DNA of 48,446 nucleotides from Magnetococcales bacterium (GTDB lineage: Bacteria > Pseudomonadota > Magnetococcia > Magnetococcales > Magnetaquicoccaceae): NCBI GenBank assembly GCA_015231915.1, contig JADGAR010000025.1:1-48446 (forward strand), given 5' to 3'. Below, in pieces: positions 35,050 through 45,550 of this stretch (position 1 is the first letter of the stretch; every line of letters begins with the position of its first letter). The notes under the pieces were generated by a model. It was not told where the DNA came from, did not search any database, and was given only the letters and a program-made list of their open reading frames with translations. The translations under genes were made by a program, and so were the position numbers.

Positions 35050-38000
35050 GGCAGGGCCTCCCCGCTCTTCAGCAGAGGACGCAGCAGGCGATCCGCCAGG
35101 GTGGCGAACTCCCCGCTTTCGGTCAGGGCCGTAAAATCCGGATAGACCAGGGGCAGATGGGGGCCGCGCATCCGCTCCCCCTCGCCCCCCCGTGCCGGCT
35201 CCTCGCCGGTGCCCTCGTAGGTCGAACGCGCCTTTTGCTCCCCTGCCGTCAACCAGGTCAGGCCGGTCTCCGGGGCCAGGGGCAGGGGGCGTTGCATGCC
35301 CGACCACCAGGCCTGCAGGAGGGCGGCAAGGTGTTTTTCAGCCAGCTCCCGGTGCAAGGGGCGCAGCTCGATGCCGCCCTTTGCCCCCAGCAGCAGCGTG
35401 GTGACGGCACCATGGGCGAGATTCAGCGCCAGGTGCTCCACCCAGGCAACGATGGCCCGATGGTAATGGCAACCCGCCTTGTCCACCAGCGTCCCGGCCA
35501 TGGCCATCACCCGGCCCGCCTCCCCCGAGGCGGCGATGCGCGGATTGGCCACCCGGTCCTCCAGCCCGATCCATGCGCCGGGTTCCACCTCCACCCGCAG
35601 CACGACCTCCACCTCCCCGGCCCCCGGCAGTGGCCAACGTGTCAACCCCTCTGCCTGACGCGCGGCCAGCTCCTCCAAAGGGGCGGCCAGATGATCGGCG
35701 AAGACCCGTCCGCACCCCCCTTCGGCCAGATCGCCCCGCAGCCGGATCCGTTCCAGGGCCGCAGCCCGCGCCGCGCCGACCGCCTCGCCTTGTTCCAGCG
35801 CCCGGCCCTGACAACGGATCAGCTCGTCCAGAAGCCGCCAGCGCTCCAGGGCGTCCGGCGCGAAAGGCTCCTGGTCCCCGGCAAAAGGATCGCCACTCTC
35901 GAAAAACACCCCCAGCCGCTCCTGATAAAAGGCGCGCACCGGATCCTTGAGAAACCGGGCCAGATCGAGCAGGGTCAGGGGTTCCTCCCGCGTCACCGGC
36001 GGCAGAGGCCGGTTGTGAGACGTCACGCACTCCGGCCCGCCTGGCCGCCACTCCCGGGCATAGGTGAAAAACGGGGAGTCCGGTTGGGCCGGAGTGGCAA
36101 AATAATCGCGGCTGAAGGGTTGCAGACGATGCTCGACGGTGAGCGCCCCCAGGAGGTCGCCTCCCCCGGCCAGCCGCCAGCCTGCCGCCAGGTGCTCCCG
36201 CAACCGCCCCACCAGCACCGAGGGCGGCGCCACGGAGTTGTCGTGGATGCTCCTGCCCACCCAGGAGACGTACAGAAGCTCGCGGGCCGACAGCAGCGCC
36301 TCCAGAAAGAGATAGCGGTCGTCCTCCCGGCGCGAGCGGTCCCCCGGACGACGGTTGCGGGCCATGAGGTCGAAATCCATCGGGGTCGTGGGACGGGGAA
36401 AGGCGCCGTCGTTCATCCCCAGCAGACAGACCTGCCGGAACGGAATGGCCCGCATGGGCATCAGGGTGGCGAAAGTCACTGCCCCGGCGAAAAATCCCTG
36501 GGACAGCCCGCCCTCATCGATGCTCGCCAGCCAGGTCTCCCCCACCACGGAGAGGGGCAGCGGTTCGCTCAGGCCCGCCTCCTCGCACGCCTCCCGCCAC
36601 GGCTCCAGGGCGGCCTCCAGTTGCAACAGGGTATACCCCTCCTCCCCGTCGTCCGGAAGAAAGAAGGTGTCCAGCAAGGTGCGCAGACGCTGGCACCATT
36701 CGCCGACCGGAGCCGGCAGGCTGAAGCAACGCCAGGTCTCCTCCAAAGCATCGATCAGCCGGATCAGGGCACCCAGCGGACGGACGCAGCCGGCGTCGAT
36801 CTCGTCGTAGGGATCGATCCCCCGCCAGGGATGACCCCGGTCGCCCACCGCATACCCCAACAGCATGCGCCGCAACCCGAAGCGCCAGGTGTTGCGGGAC
36901 TCCTCGCCGTGGATTGCGCCCGGCAGACCCAGGGCGGCCCGATGCTCCCCGTGCAAGCCCCAGCGGATGCCGGAACCGCGAATCCAGCGATGCAGAAGCG
37001 GCAGATCCTCGGCGACGATGGCGAATTTCCGGCGCAGGGCCGGCAGCTCCAGCCAATCGATCAGCTCGCTTGCCGTCAGCCGGGAGCCGGGCAGGGCCAG
37101 CAGCCGCTCCACCGCGCGCAGCAAGGGATCGGCCCCGCGCCGCGCGCGATTGACGATCACGAAGGGGATGCGGCGCTCATCCGCAGGGTGATGCAGCCCG
37201 AACACGGCCTGAATGTGGGCGGCGTACTCCTCGATGTCCGGCACCATGACCAGGATCTCCCTGGGGGTGAGGGTGGCATCGGCGTTCAGGGCCGCCAGCA
37301 GCTGGTCGTGCAGGATCTCCACCTCGCGCAGCGCGCCGTGGGCCACGTGAAAACGCAGCGAGCGGTCGCGACTCGGGTCCACCGCCGGCCAGGCCTCCCG
37401 GGTTTCGTGCAGGGGGCGCAGCTCGTGGATGTCGTCCTGCAACTGCTGCAACAGCGTAGCGGCCTCTTCCCCGGCAAGCTCGAAACGCTCCGCGCGTTCC
37501 ACCAGGTCGAAGCCGTCGCTGGCCAGTTCGTCCAGCAGGCCGATGAAGTCCCGGCCCTGTCTGCCCCAGGCGGCCAGCAGCGGCTGGGCGTGCAGGTGCA
37601 AAAGCTCCCCGGCGACAACGTCCGGAAAGCCGGGACGCGCCTTCGCGCCCGCGCGTCCGGCGCGCAGCAGCTCCCGTTCCGGCACGATGTCGGCCCAATA
37701 GTACTGACAGGGATTGTGGATGTACATCACGACCCGGGTCCAGCGGCTCAACACCAACAACACCTCCAGGGACTGCCTGGGCAGGGAGGTGATGCCGAAC
37801 ACCGTCACCCGGCGCGGCAGACCGGGGGGCCGGCGTTCGTCGCCCAGCCTGCCGGCATGGCGCAGAAAGGCGGCGTGGACCTCGGCGCGTCCGGCGTGAT
37901 GGCCCATGGTGGTGCGTTCCACGTCCGCGAGGAGGGCGCGCCAGAGGGCGGGCTGCCAGCGCTGTTCCTCAGGCAGGGGTTCCCCTCCCCCGCGGGCGTC

Positions 38001-38477
38001 GATCAGGTGATCCTCGCCCCTGGCCCAGGCATCCAGCCAGTCGGCGCGGTAGACCTGGTACTGGTCGAAAAGATCGCTCAACCGCTCGGCCAGTTGCCAG
38101 CGCTTGCGCAAATCGGCGTCCTGTTCCAGAAAGCGACGCAGGGGTCGATAGGGTTCGTGGGGCAGGAGCGCCGGGAGCATGCGCATCAGCCGCCAGGAGA
38201 GCCGCGCCTTGTCGAACGGCGACTGGTCCGGCGCCCCGGCCACGCCCAGCACCCCCCGGTAGACCCGCCACAAAAAACGCGCCGGCAACAGCATCTCCAG
38301 GGCCGCCGCGATCCCTCCCCCTCCGGCCTCGGCGATCCCCAGCCTGAGCCACTGCGCCATGCCGTTGCTTTGCACCAGGATGATCTCGTTTGCCAAAGGC
38401 GGCAGCGGATCGGCCCGCATGCGTTCGGTCAGGTCGTCGCGCAACCGTTCCGGGCGGTTGCCGTGGACGAGGAGCAT
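35046..38477 (-). CDS. recC: Exodeoxyribonuclease V gamma subunit (RecC)
   Basis: A 1143-residue RecC, the subunit that holds the complex together and scans for Chi. The N-terminus LLVHGNRPERL resembles the E. coli start, and the family blocks ILVQSNGMAQWLRL, SDLFDQYQVYRADWL, ITSLPRQSLEVL and RQVCLLGMNDGAFPR are present. An in-frame ATG at 38498 would add seven residues. ATG 38477 is preferred because AGGAG stands at a suitable distance before it and the result aligns with the E. coli N-terminus. The order recC-recB-recD with overlapping ends is a common one. It is preceded by mutM with a short gap. Confidence 0.95.
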   Translation of the reverse strand: MLLVHGNRPERLRDDLTERMRADPLPPLANEIILVQSNGMAQWLRLGIAEAGGGGIAAALEMLLPARFLWRVYRGVLGVAGAPDQSPFDKARLSWRLMRMLPALLPHEPYRPLRRFLEQDADLRKRWQLAERLSDLFDQYQVYRADWLDAWARGEDHLIDARGGGEPLPEEQRWQPALWRALLADVERTTMGHHAGRAEVHAAFLRHAGRLGDERRPPGLPRRVTVFGITSLPRQSLEVLLVLSRWTRVVMYIHNPCQYYWADIVPERELLRAGRAGAKARPGFPDVVAGELLHLHAQPLLAAWGRQGRDFIGLLDELASDGFDLVERAERFELAGEEAATLLQQLQDDIHELRPLHETREAWPAVDPSRDRSLRFHVAHGALREVEILHDQLLAALNADATLTPREILVMVPDIEEYAAHIQAVFGLHHPADERRIPFVIVNRARRGADPLLRAVERLLALPGSRLTASELIDWLELPALRRKFAIVAEDLPLLHRWIRGSGIRWGLHGEHRAALGLPGAIHGEESRNTWRFGLRRMLLGYAVGDRGHPWRGIDPYDEIDAGCVRPLGALIRLIDALEETWRCFSLPAPVGEWCQRLRTLLDTFFLPDDGEEGYTLLQLEAALEPWREACEEAGLSEPLPLSVVGETWLASIDEGGLSQGFFAGAVTFATLMPMRAIPFRQVCLLGMNDGAFPRPTTPMDFDLMARNRRPGDRSRREDDRYLFLEALLSARELLYVSWVGRSIHDNSVAPPSVLVGRLREHLAAGWRLAGGGDLLGALTVEHRLQPFSRDYFATPAQPDSPFFTYAREWRPGGPECVTSHNRPLPPVTREEPLTLLDLARFLKDPVRAFYQERLGVFFESGDPFAGDQEPFAPDALERWRLLDELIRCQGRALEQGEAVGAARAAALERIRLRGDLAEGGCGRVFADHLAAPLEELAARQAEGLTRWPLPGAGEVEVVLRVEVEPGAWIGLEDRVANPRIAASGEAGRVMAMAGTLVDKAGCHYHRAIVAWVEHLALNLAHGAVTTLLLGAKGGIELRPLHRELAEKHLAALLQAWWSGMQRPLPLAPETGLTWLTAGEQKARSTYEGTGEEPARGGEGERMRGPHLPLVYPDFTALTESGEFATLADRLLRPLLKSGEALP

Positions 38478-38504
38478 GCCCCTGCTCTCCTGACTCATGG
38501 CCCG

Positions 38505-39323
38505 TCACCCCTGACAGCGGGGACAAAAACAGGTGGAGCGCTGTCCGATCCGGCATTGCCGGATCGGCTCCCCACAGACCGGACATGGCGCATGCGCCCG
38601 CCCATAGACTTGCAATGATTGGACAAAATAACCGGGTTCTCCATCCGCCTGGCGGAAATCCCGCAACGTGGTCCCCCCCTGGGCGATGGCCTCCCTCAGG
38701 ACCGTTTGCACTGCCTCGACGAGGGCCTGCCAATGCAGCGCGGAAAGTTCCCCCACCGTGCGACCAGGATGGATGCCGGCCCGGAAGAGGGCCTCGGCGG
38801 CGTAGATGTTCCCCACGCCCGCCACCATCCGGCCATCCATGAGCCAGCTTTTGACCGCCACCCGGCGCCCGCGCGCCTTTTCCAGGCAATAGTCACCGGA
38901 AAAATCCCGCTCCAGCGGCTCCGGCCCCAGGCCTGCCAGCAGCGGATGGTCCCGCCACTCCCCTGCGGCCCACAACACCGCGCCGAAACGACGCGGATCC
39001 GTCAGGCGCATTTCCGCGCCCCCCTCCAGGTGCCAGACCACGTGCTGGTGGGGCCGCAACGGCTCCGGCCCGGCCAGCCAGGTCAGCCGTCCCGACATGC
39101 CCAGATGAATCAGGAGATGGCCGGCGCCACAGGCCAGCAGGAGATACTTGCCCCGCCGCCCGATCTCCCGAATGACCCGGCCATCCGTGGCAACGGCCAG
39201 TTCCCGAACCGGCACCGGCCAGCGCAGGCGCCCATCGAGCACCCTGGTTTCGCGCAGGGTGCGGCCCACCAGCAAGGGGGCCAAACCCCGCCGGATGGTC
39301 TCGACCTCCGGGAGTTCCGGCAT
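38505..39323 (-). CDS. mutM: Formamidopyrimidine-DNA glycosylase (Fpg/MutM)
   Basis: A 272-residue base-excision glycosylase/AP lyase that removes 8-oxoguanine and ring-opened purines. It begins MPELPEVETIRRGL with the catalytic P2 (after Met removal) and E3. The H2TH region has SWLMDGRMVAGVGNIYAAEALF. The C-terminal zinc finger has CPVCGEPI and CPRC. The frame upstream of 39323 overlaps bcp and is not family-like. It lies between bcp and recC on the same strand with short gaps, so oxidative-damage defence and break repair share a transcript. Confidence 0.96.
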   Translation of the reverse strand: MPELPEVETIRRGLAPLLVGRTLRETRVLDGRLRWPVPVRELAVATDGRVIREIGRRGKYLLLACGAGHLLIHLGMSGRLTWLAGPEPLRPHQHVVWHLEGGAEMRLTDPRRFGAVLWAAGEWRDHPLLAGLGPEPLERDFSGDYCLEKARGRRVAVKSWLMDGRMVAGVGNIYAAEALFRAGIHPGRTVGELSALHWQALVEAVQTVLREAIAQGGTTLRDFRQADGEPGYFVQSLQVYGRAHAPCPVCGEPIRQCRIGQRSTCFCPRCQG

Positions 39324-39331
39324 GGCCCGCC

Positions 39332-39793
39332 CTACCCGCCCAGGTCCGCCAGCACCTGCGCCGCATGCCCCTTGGTCTTGACGTTGGGGTAGACCCGCCG
39401 GACGGCTCCTGCGGCATCCACCACGAAGGTGGTGCGCACGATGCCCATGCTGGTCTTGCCGCACATGGTCTTCTCCTGCCAGACCCCGAAGGCTTCGCAC
39501 AGGGCGCCTTCCCCATCGGAGAGCAGCGTGAATCCCAGGCCGTGTTTGGCGCAAAAACCGGCGTGGGATTTCACGGAATCCCGGGAAATCCCGATCACCG
39601 TGTACCCCGCCTGCGCGAAGGCCCCGCTCAGGGATTGGAAATCGTTCGCCTCCAGGGTACACCCCGGCGTGTTGTCCTTGGGATAGAAATAGACGATCCC
39701 GCCCCGTTCGCCCAACAGCTCACGCAACCCACGCGACCGGCCGGTCTGATCCGGGGCCGCCAAATCCGGTATGATCTCTCCGCTCGCCAACAT
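39332..39793 (-). CDS. bcp: Thioredoxin-dependent thiol peroxidase (Bcp/PrxQ family)
   Basis: A 153-residue peroxiredoxin that reduces hydrogen and organic peroxides. The peroxidatic motif is YPKDNTPGCTLEAND with C45. The second cysteine five residues later, found in E. coli Bcp, is asparagine here (N50). Any resolving cysteine must therefore be elsewhere (FCAKHG, LCEAF or TMCGKT), or the enzyme is of the one-cysteine type. AAGGAG stands at a good distance before the ATG. It is the first gene of the bcp-mutM-recCBD unit and divergent from the PotD-like gene. Confidence 0.94.
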   Translation of the reverse strand: MLASGEIIPDLAAPDQTGRSRGLRELLGERGGIVYFYPKDNTPGCTLEANDFQSLSGAFAQAGYTVIGISRDSVKSHAGFCAKHGLGFTLLSDGEGALCEAFGVWQEKTMCGKTSMGIVRTTFVVDAAGAVRRVYPNVKTKGHAAQVLADLGG

Positions 39794-39958
39794 GGCATGG
39801 ACTCCTTGATCCTCGCAAGAAATGGGGATGTTCGCTCAAGCCAAGGATCGGATATTTCCGCAACCGGGGCAACCCTCGATCCGAGCCTTTGCCATGCATT
39901 CGGCGAGGGAGTATCCTGTCAGCGATTCGCCAGGCAAACACCCGAACAGGAGGGGAAC

Positions 39959-41029
39959 ATGTGGAATCGACGTCGGATGCTGATGGGCGGTCTGGGATTA
40001 CTGGCCGCCACGCTGCTGCCTGCGCGCTCAGGCTGCGCCGAGGGGGAGAAAAAAACGGAACTGGTCATTCTGACCTGGTCGGACTATCTGGACCCGGACG
40101 TGGTGAAGGCCTTCGAGGCGCGCCACCCGGTCACGGTGCGCCAGGTGTTTTTCGACAGTGACCAGGCGCGGGATCAGCAGGTGATGCGCAAGGGGAGCGA
40201 TGCCTTCGACATCATGGTCGTCAATGCCATCAATCTGGCCTCCTACGCGCATCAGAACTGGCTGACCCCCCTGGACAAGGGACGGCTGGCCAACTTCGCC
40301 CAGCTCGATCCGCTGTGGCTCGCCGAGGCGGAATCGCAGGGCAAACTGCTGGGGCTGCCCTACTTCTGGGGCGACATCGGCCTGGCCTACCGAGAGGACC
40401 TGATGCCTGCCGCGCCGACCAGCTGGATGGATTTCTTCCGGCCTGCCGAACCGCTGCGGGGCCATCTTGGCGCCATCGCCACCAACCGGGAGTTGGTGGG
40501 GCTGGCCCTGAAGGCGTTGGGCCATTCCGTCAACACCGAGGATCCCGCGCACCTGGCCGAGGCCGAAACGCTCCTGATGCAACAGAAGCCATACGTCACC
40601 AGCTATCCCTACATCGACATCAGCCAGGAGTCGCCGCTGGTCACCGGGGCGGTCAAGCTGGCCATCGTCTACAACGGCGACGCGCTGAAACTGCGGGAGT
40701 TCGATCCCCGCATCCGTTACGTCAATCCCGGTGAGGGAAGCATCAAGTGGGTGGATTTCCTGGCCATGGGCACCAACACCGCCCGCCGGGAGGTGACCCA
40801 TGCCTTTCTGGATTTCCTGAACGATCCGGCCATGGCCAGCAGGAACGCCGGATTTCTGCACTTCGCGACCCCCAACCGCGGGGCGTTGGCGATGGCCGAT
40901 CCCGGCTATCTGGCGGATCCGGTCATCTTTCCGCCCGAAGAGGTGCTGCGCAAATCCGAGACCATCCGGCCCGTGGCCCCGCGCACCCAGCGCAAGATCA
41001 ACGAGATCATGGCCCGGCTGCAACGATGA
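39959..41029 (+). CDS. PotD-like periplasmic substrate-binding protein
   Basis: A 356-residue extracellular solute-binding protein of the spermidine/putrescine type. The N-terminus has a Tat-like signal ([11 protein letters not shown]...). The mature part begins [20 protein letters not shown], a standard PotD/PotF opening, and contains [16 protein letters not shown] and [18 protein letters not shown] just upstream of ATG 39959 is a strong ribosome binding site; the frame upstream runs into the divergent bcp gene and is not used. No permease or ATPase genes accompany it. Its stop overlaps the start of a hybrid histidine kinase, as in NspS-MbaA-type systems where a PotD relative senses polyamines for a membrane signalling protein. 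The ligand is inferred only. Confidence 0.88.
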   Translation: MWNRRRMLMGGLGLLAATLLPARSGCAEGEKKTELVILTWSDYLDPDVVKAFEARHPVTVRQVFFDSDQARDQQVMRKGSDAFDIMVVNAINLASYAHQNWLTPLDKGRLANFAQLDPLWLAEAESQGKLLGLPYFWGDIGLAYREDLMPAAPTSWMDFFRPAEPLRGHLGAIATNRELVGLALKALGHSVNTEDPAHLAEAETLLMQQKPYVTSYPYIDISQESPLVTGAVKLAIVYNGDALKLREFDPRIRYVNPGEGSIKWVDFLAMGTNTARREVTHAFLDFLNDPAMASRNAGFLHFATPNRGALAMADPGYLADPVIFPPEEVLRKSETIRPVAPRTQRKINEIMARLQR

Positions 41030-44000
41030 GGATTTCGTTCCAGTGGGGAGCGCACAACCTGCAAAGCCGTCTGGCCTTGTTGATCCTGCCCCTGCTGCTG
41101 CTCTCCCTGGCGACCCTGGGCCATTTGGCCTACGGGGAGCTGCGCGCCTCTTTGCTGAACGCGGCCAAGGGTGAGGTGCGCAATGCCCTTGCCCAGGCCA
41201 CGACCGGCATCCGGGCGCGTCTGGAGGCCCTGCACTCCCACCTGGAGGTGTTTTCCCAATCCGAAATTCTGGAAAAATATCTGCATTACACCAATGAGGA
41301 AGAGCGCTACACCCTGATGCAGCCGACCCTGATCCGGCTGTTCGCGGGATTTCAACGGGCCGTCGAGGAGTACTACGAGGTGCGCCTGTTGCTGCCGGAC
41401 GGCTTCGAGGATACCCGGGTGACCACCTTCGATCTGCCCAACCGCACGGAACAGGAAGCGGACAACCCGTTTTTTCAACGGCTGAAAGGGCACGATGCCA
41501 CACCCATGCACCTTGTGACGGTCAATCCGGACAACGGGGAGTGGGTGGTGATGGCGGGCCAGGCGCTTCACCATGATTCGAAAGAGGCGCATGGTTATCT
41601 GGCCGTCACCATGCGGCTGGGCTTTTTGGAAAAACTGAGCCGGACCCCGGTGGGCAGGGACGGCGGTTTCCTGATCGCGGATGGCCAGGGGCGGATCCGT
41701 TTCGGTCATCTGCCGACGCTGCGGGGCAGCCTGCTGCCTGCAGAGCTTCTGGCCTGTGCCGCGCGGGGGTGTCCGACGCGGGAACCGTTGATCGTGGAGC
41801 TGACGGGCAGGCGTCACCTGGCGGCGGTGGAGGCGCTGGAACCCGACCTGCTGGTGGCGGTGGCGGTGCCTTTGGATACCTTGAGCGAGGAAATGGAAAA
41901 ACTGCTCGTTCTGACCCTGCTGCTTGGCGCCCTGGCCACCTTGATGATGAGTCTGGCCCTGCTGACGGGCCTCAAGCGGATGGTGGTGGCGCCGTTGCGG
42001 GAGTTGCGCCGGATCAGCGCCCTGCTCGGCAGCGGGGATTTCTTCACGCCGGTTCCTGTGCTGGGCAGAGACGAGATCGGCCAGGTGGCCCAGTCCATGG
42101 ATGGCATGCGGCTGCAACTGGCGTCGCTTTATCAGGAGCAGATCCGGGCCAGGGACCTGGCGGAGAGCGCCAATCAGGCCAAGAGCGCGTTTCTGGCCAA
42201 TATGAGCCACGAGATCCGCACCCCCATGAACGCCATCATCGGCATGAGCCACCTGGCCCTGCAGACCGACCTGAACCGGAAACAAAGGGATTACATCGGC
42301 AAGATCCACGCCGCAGCGCAGGCGCTGCTGGGGATCATCAACGACATCCTGGACTTTTCGAAGATCGAGGCGGGCAAGCTCACCCTGGAGCGAATCCCGT
42401 TTCGCCTGAGCGAGGTTCTGGACAACCTGGCCAATCTGATCGTGGTGAAGGCGAGCGAGAAACGGCTGGAGCTGCTGATGGCCACCCATCCCGGCACCCC
42501 GGACGATCTGGTGGGGGATCCGCTGCGGCTGGGGCAGATTCTCGTCAATCTGGCCAACAACGCAGTCAAGTTCACCGAGCGGGGCGAGATCGTGCTGCGG
42601 GTGGAGCCGGAGGAGGTTTGCGACCAGGAGGTGGTATTGCGTTTTTCGGTCACCGACAGCGGCATCGGCATGAGCGCGGAGCAGATGGGCAGGCTGTTCC
42701 AATCCTTCAGCCAGGCGGACAGCACCACGACGCGCAAGTACGGGGGAACGGGGCTGGGTCTGGCCATCAGCAAGCGGTTCGTGGAGATGATGGAGGGGTC
42801 GATCCGGGTGGAGAGTGAACCGGGCAAGGGGAGTGCCTTTGTTTTCACGGCGCGGTTCGGGTTGGCGTCCGCAGAGGGGGAGAGGCGGTTGGTGCGGGAG
42901 TACGACGTGAGCGGCAGTGCTGTTCTGGTGGTGGACGACAGCCCCATGGCTTTGGAGATCATCCAGCAGCTTGCCGAACATCTTTTTGCCGAGGTGGAGG
43001 CGGTCGGCGGCGGGCAGGAGGCGTTGGAGCGGATCAGCCGTCGTGATCGGGAGGGTCGTCCGTTCCGGACGGTATTTCTCGACTGGCTGATGCCTGGCAT
43101 GGACGGCATCGAGGTGGCGCGCTGGATCCGCGCCGCGCCGTTGCAGGCGCCGCCCAGGGTGGTGATGGTGACCGCCTTCGATCAGGAGGTGATGCTGCAG
43201 CAACTCCGGGATACCCGGGTGGACGGGGTGCTGACCAAGCCGGTCACTGCCTCGACCTTGCTGGATGCCGCTTTGATGGCGCAGGGATTCGTTGCCGCCG
43301 CGTCCCCCGGTCGGGGTGGGGATCTGGGGCTGGGGGCGGTGGCGGGGCTGCGCGGGGCACGGGTGCTGCTGGTGGAGGACAACGAGGTCAACCAGCAGGT
43401 GGCCATGGAACTGCTGGAGATGGCGGGCATGGTGACCGTGGTGGCCGGGAATGGCCGCATCGGCGTGGAAAAGGCCTGCCAGGAGCCGTTCGATGTGGTG
43501 CTCATGGACGTGCAGATGCCGGAGATGGACGGCTACGAGGCCACGCGGCGGATTCGGCAGGAGGCCTCCCTGGCCGGACTGCCGGTGCTCGCCATGACGG
43601 CCAATGCCATGGCCAGCGACCGGGCGCGGTGTCTGGAAGAGGGGATGAACGATCATGTGGGCAAGCCGATCGATCCCAAGGAGCTGTTCGCGGTCCTGGC
43701 CAGGTGGATCAAGCCGCGCGCCGGGCTGGGAGGGGAGGCGCCTGCGCTGCCACCGCCCGTTGCGGACAGGGTGGCCCCCTTGCCGGAAATGCCGGGCATC
43801 GATGTGGTCAGCGGGATCGAGCATGTGGGTGGCACGATTGGCATCTATCGTAAAATATTGCAAAAATTCAGTGAGAACCAACGCGACATCCTGCAGCGGA
43901 TCCGTGCGGCCCTGGATGCGGGCGAGCACAAGGAGGGGATCCGGCTGGCCCACACCCTGAAGGGGGTGGCGGCGACCATCGGGGCCAGGGATTTGAATCT

Positions 44001-44364
44001 GCTGGCCGCGCGCCTGGAAGCGGAAATGAAGCAGCAGCCGGGAATCCGCAACGACCCTCTGCTGTCGGGGGTGGAAAGCGAACTGGAGCGTGTCCTGGAG
44101 GTGATCCGTCCGGTGGTGGAGGGGACCGGGGTGTCCGGTGGCGGGGTCAGTGGTTATCCATTACCGAAATTGGAAGCATTGCGCGCACTATTGATGGAGT
44201 ATAATCTGGAATCGGAGGAGTTTCTGGACGGGATTCTGACGGAGCTTGCCGATGGCCATGTCAGGGAGGCTTTGGCGCCATTGCGGCACAACATCCGTCA
44301 ATACGATTTCGATGGAGCGATCCGGGAACTGGAACGTCTTCTGACGGAGTGGAAAACGCCATGA
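41026..44364 (+). CDS. Hybrid sensor histidine kinase with two receivers and HPt
   Basis: A 1112-residue membrane kinase. TM1 is at about 16-34, a large periplasmic domain (35-290, Cache-like by its pattern) follows, and TM2 is at about 293-317. HAMP is followed by HisKA with H395 in [14 protein letters not shown] and an HATPase with the N, G1 and G2 boxes ([28 protein letters not shown]). Two receivers have phospho-acceptors D686 ([11 protein letters not shown]) and D828 ([11 protein letters not shown]). A C-terminal HPt has H976 in [10 protein letters not shown]. The phosphorelay components are all intact. The start overlaps the PotD-like gene stop (ATGA), and the stop overlaps the response regulator start. 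The periplasmic domain is the natural docking place for the binding protein. Confidence 0.93.
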   Translation: MRISFQWGAHNLQSRLALLILPLLLLSLATLGHLAYGELRASLLNAAKGEVRNALAQATTGIRARLEALHSHLEVFSQSEILEKYLHYTNEEERYTLMQPTLIRLFAGFQRAVEEYYEVRLLLPDGFEDTRVTTFDLPNRTEQEADNPFFQRLKGHDATPMHLVTVNPDNGEWVVMAGQALHHDSKEAHGYLAVTMRLGFLEKLSRTPVGRDGGFLIADGQGRIRFGHLPTLRGSLLPAELLACAARGCPTREPLIVELTGRRHLAAVEALEPDLLVAVAVPLDTLSEEMEKLLVLTLLLGALATLMMSLALLTGLKRMVVAPLRELRRISALLGSGDFFTPVPVLGRDEIGQVAQSMDGMRLQLASLYQEQIRARDLAESANQAKSAFLANMSHEIRTPMNAIIGMSHLALQTDLNRKQRDYIGKIHAAAQALLGIINDILDFSKIEAGKLTLERIPFRLSEVLDNLANLIVVKASEKRLELLMATHPGTPDDLVGDPLRLGQILVNLANNAVKFTERGEIVLRVEPEEVCDQEVVLRFSVTDSGIGMSAEQMGRLFQSFSQADSTTTRKYGGTGLGLAISKRFVEMMEGSIRVESEPGKGSAFVFTARFGLASAEGERRLVREYDVSGSAVLVVDDSPMALEIIQQLAEHLFAEVEAVGGGQEALERISRRDREGRPFRTVFLDWLMPGMDGIEVARWIRAAPLQAPPRVVMVTAFDQEVMLQQLRDTRVDGVLTKPVTASTLLDAALMAQGFVAAASPGRGGDLGLGAVAGLRGARVLLVEDNEVNQQVAMELLEMAGMVTVVAGNGRIGVEKACQEPFDVVLMDVQMPEMDGYEATRRIRQEASLAGLPVLAMTANAMASDRARCLEEGMNDHVGKPIDPKELFAVLARWIKPRAGLGGEAPALPPPVADRVAPLPEMPGIDVVSGIEHVGGTIGIYRKILQKFSENQRDILQRIRAALDAGEHKEGIRLAHTLKGVAATIGARDLNLLAARLEAEMKQQPGIRNDPLLSGVESELERVLEVIRPVVEGTGVSGGGVSGYPLPKLEALRALLMEYNLESEEFLDGILTELADGHVREALAPLRHNIRQYDFDGAIRELERLLTEWKTP

Positions 44365-44825
44365 GTGATGCGGTTGCCAGGCAAGTGATTCTGGCCATTG
44401 ACGATGCCCCGGAAAATCTGGATATCATCAAGAATATTCTCGTGCCGGAATACACGGTGAAAGGTGCGGTCAACGGGACGATGGCCCTGAAGATCGCGGC
44501 GATGCAACCGCCGGACCTCATTCTGCTGGACCTGCTGATGCCGGAGATGGACGGTTACGAGGTGTGCCGGAGGCTCAAGGCGGACCCGGTGACCGAGGAG
44601 ATTCCGGTGATTTTTCTCACGGCTCAGGATACCGTGCTGGAGGAGGCCAAGGCGCTGATGCTGGGGGCGGTGGATTTTCTGCTCAAGCCCGTGATGCCGC
44701 AACTGCTGATCTCGCGGGTGCGGGTGCATCTCATGCAGGTCAGGCGTTGGAAGGCGCGGGAGGCGAAACTGAGACACCGCATCGAGGAACTGGAGGCGGA
44801 ATTGGGCACGAGGAGGCAGGCATGA
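44361..44825 (+). CDS. Single-domain response regulator with C-terminal coiled coil
   Basis: A 154-residue receiver protein. The acidic pair is in AIDDAPEN (D14, D15), the phospho-acceptor is D57 in [13 protein letters not shown], and the lysine is in LKPVMP. Residues 120-154 form a charged amphipathic helix ([20 protein letters not shown]), likely a short coiled coil. There is no DNA-binding or enzymatic output domain, so it probably acts through protein contacts. Start and stop overlap with neighbours (ATGA on both sides), so it is made together with the kinase and the cytidylyltransferase. An in-frame ATG at 44349 lies inside the kinase gene and is less likely. Confidence 0.9.
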   Translation: MSDAVARQVILAIDDAPENLDIIKNILVPEYTVKGAVNGTMALKIAAMQPPDLILLDLLMPEMDGYEVCRRLKADPVTEEIPVIFLTAQDTVLEEAKALMLGAVDFLLKPVMPQLLISRVRVHLMQVRRWKAREAKLRHRIEELEAELGTRRQA

Positions 44826-45550
44826 ACACCCGGCAACCGCAAATTCTCGGCCTGACTTTGGCGCGGGGGGGATCCAAGAGTGTGCCGCGCAAGAACATCC
44901 AGCCGTTGCTGGGGCTGCCGCTGATTGTCTGGACCATTCGCGAGGCATTGAAGAGCCGGCACATCACCCGTTATCTGGTCTCCACGGACGACCCGGAGAT
45001 CGGGGAGGTGGCGCGGCGGCATGGGGCGGAGGTACCGTTTTTGCGGCCTGCGGAGTTGGCCACGGATGCGGCCAGTTCGGTGGCGGCCATGCGGCATGCC
45101 GTGGCCTGGGCCGAGGCTGATGCGGGCGTGCGATACGATTATGTTGTCGAGTTGATGTGTACCAACCCCATGAAGAATGTGGAGGATATTGACGGTGCAC
45201 TGGAAAAGCTGATGGCAACCGGCGCCGATTCGGTGATTGCGGTTCACCAATTGGAGGATCACCATCCCATTCGCATCAAAAAGATCGTCGATGACCGGAT
45301 TGTGGATTTCAGTCTGCCCGAGACCCCGGAGACGCGGCGTCAGGATCTGAAGCCGGACGCCTACATTCGCAGCGGGGCCATTTACGCCTTGCGGCGGGAT
45401 CATCTGATGGTGGACGGGCGGCGTTATGGTTCGGTGGAGAGTCGTCCCTGGATTCTTGCGCCGGAAAAGGGGGTGAACGTCGATTCCCCGGTGGATTTCA
45501 AGGTGGCGGAATTTCTGTTGGCCGCACGTGAAGCAAGGAGCAACGCATGA
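44822..45550 (+). CDS. Acylneuraminate cytidylyltransferase family protein
   Basis: A 242-residue nucleotidyltransferase of the NeuA/PseF/KdsB-like fold. The N-terminal CTP-binding signature is LTLARGGSKSVPRKNIQPL. STDDPEIGEVARRHGAEVPFLRP and the VELMCTNPMKN region follow the family pattern. It should activate an acidic sugar (sialic, pseudaminic, legionaminic or related acid) or another acid with CMP. No sugar-synthesis genes (synthase, epimerase) are nearby, so the substrate is open. The overlap with the response regulator on one side and with the dehydrogenase on the other places it in a signalling operon, which is unusual for this family. Confidence 0.85.
   Translation: MNTRQPQILGLTLARGGSKSVPRKNIQPLLGLPLIVWTIREALKSRHITRYLVSTDDPEIGEVARRHGAEVPFLRPAELATDAASSVAAMRHAVAWAEADAGVRYDYVVELMCTNPMKNVEDIDGALEKLMATGADSVIAVHQLEDHHPIRIKKIVDDRIVDFSLPETPETRRQDLKPDAYIRSGAIYALRRDHLMVDGRRYGSVESRPWILAPEKGVNVDSPVDFKVAEFLLAAREARSNA

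Noticed and set aside
31600-38618. Two very long open frames (1181 and 1197 residues) opposite recB and recC
   Set aside because: They oppose clear RecB and RecC genes, overlap each other and are Pro/Gln/Arg-rich without domains.
40906-43953. Long open frame (1015 residues) opposite the hybrid kinase
   Set aside because: Antisense shadow of a kinase with every expected motif.
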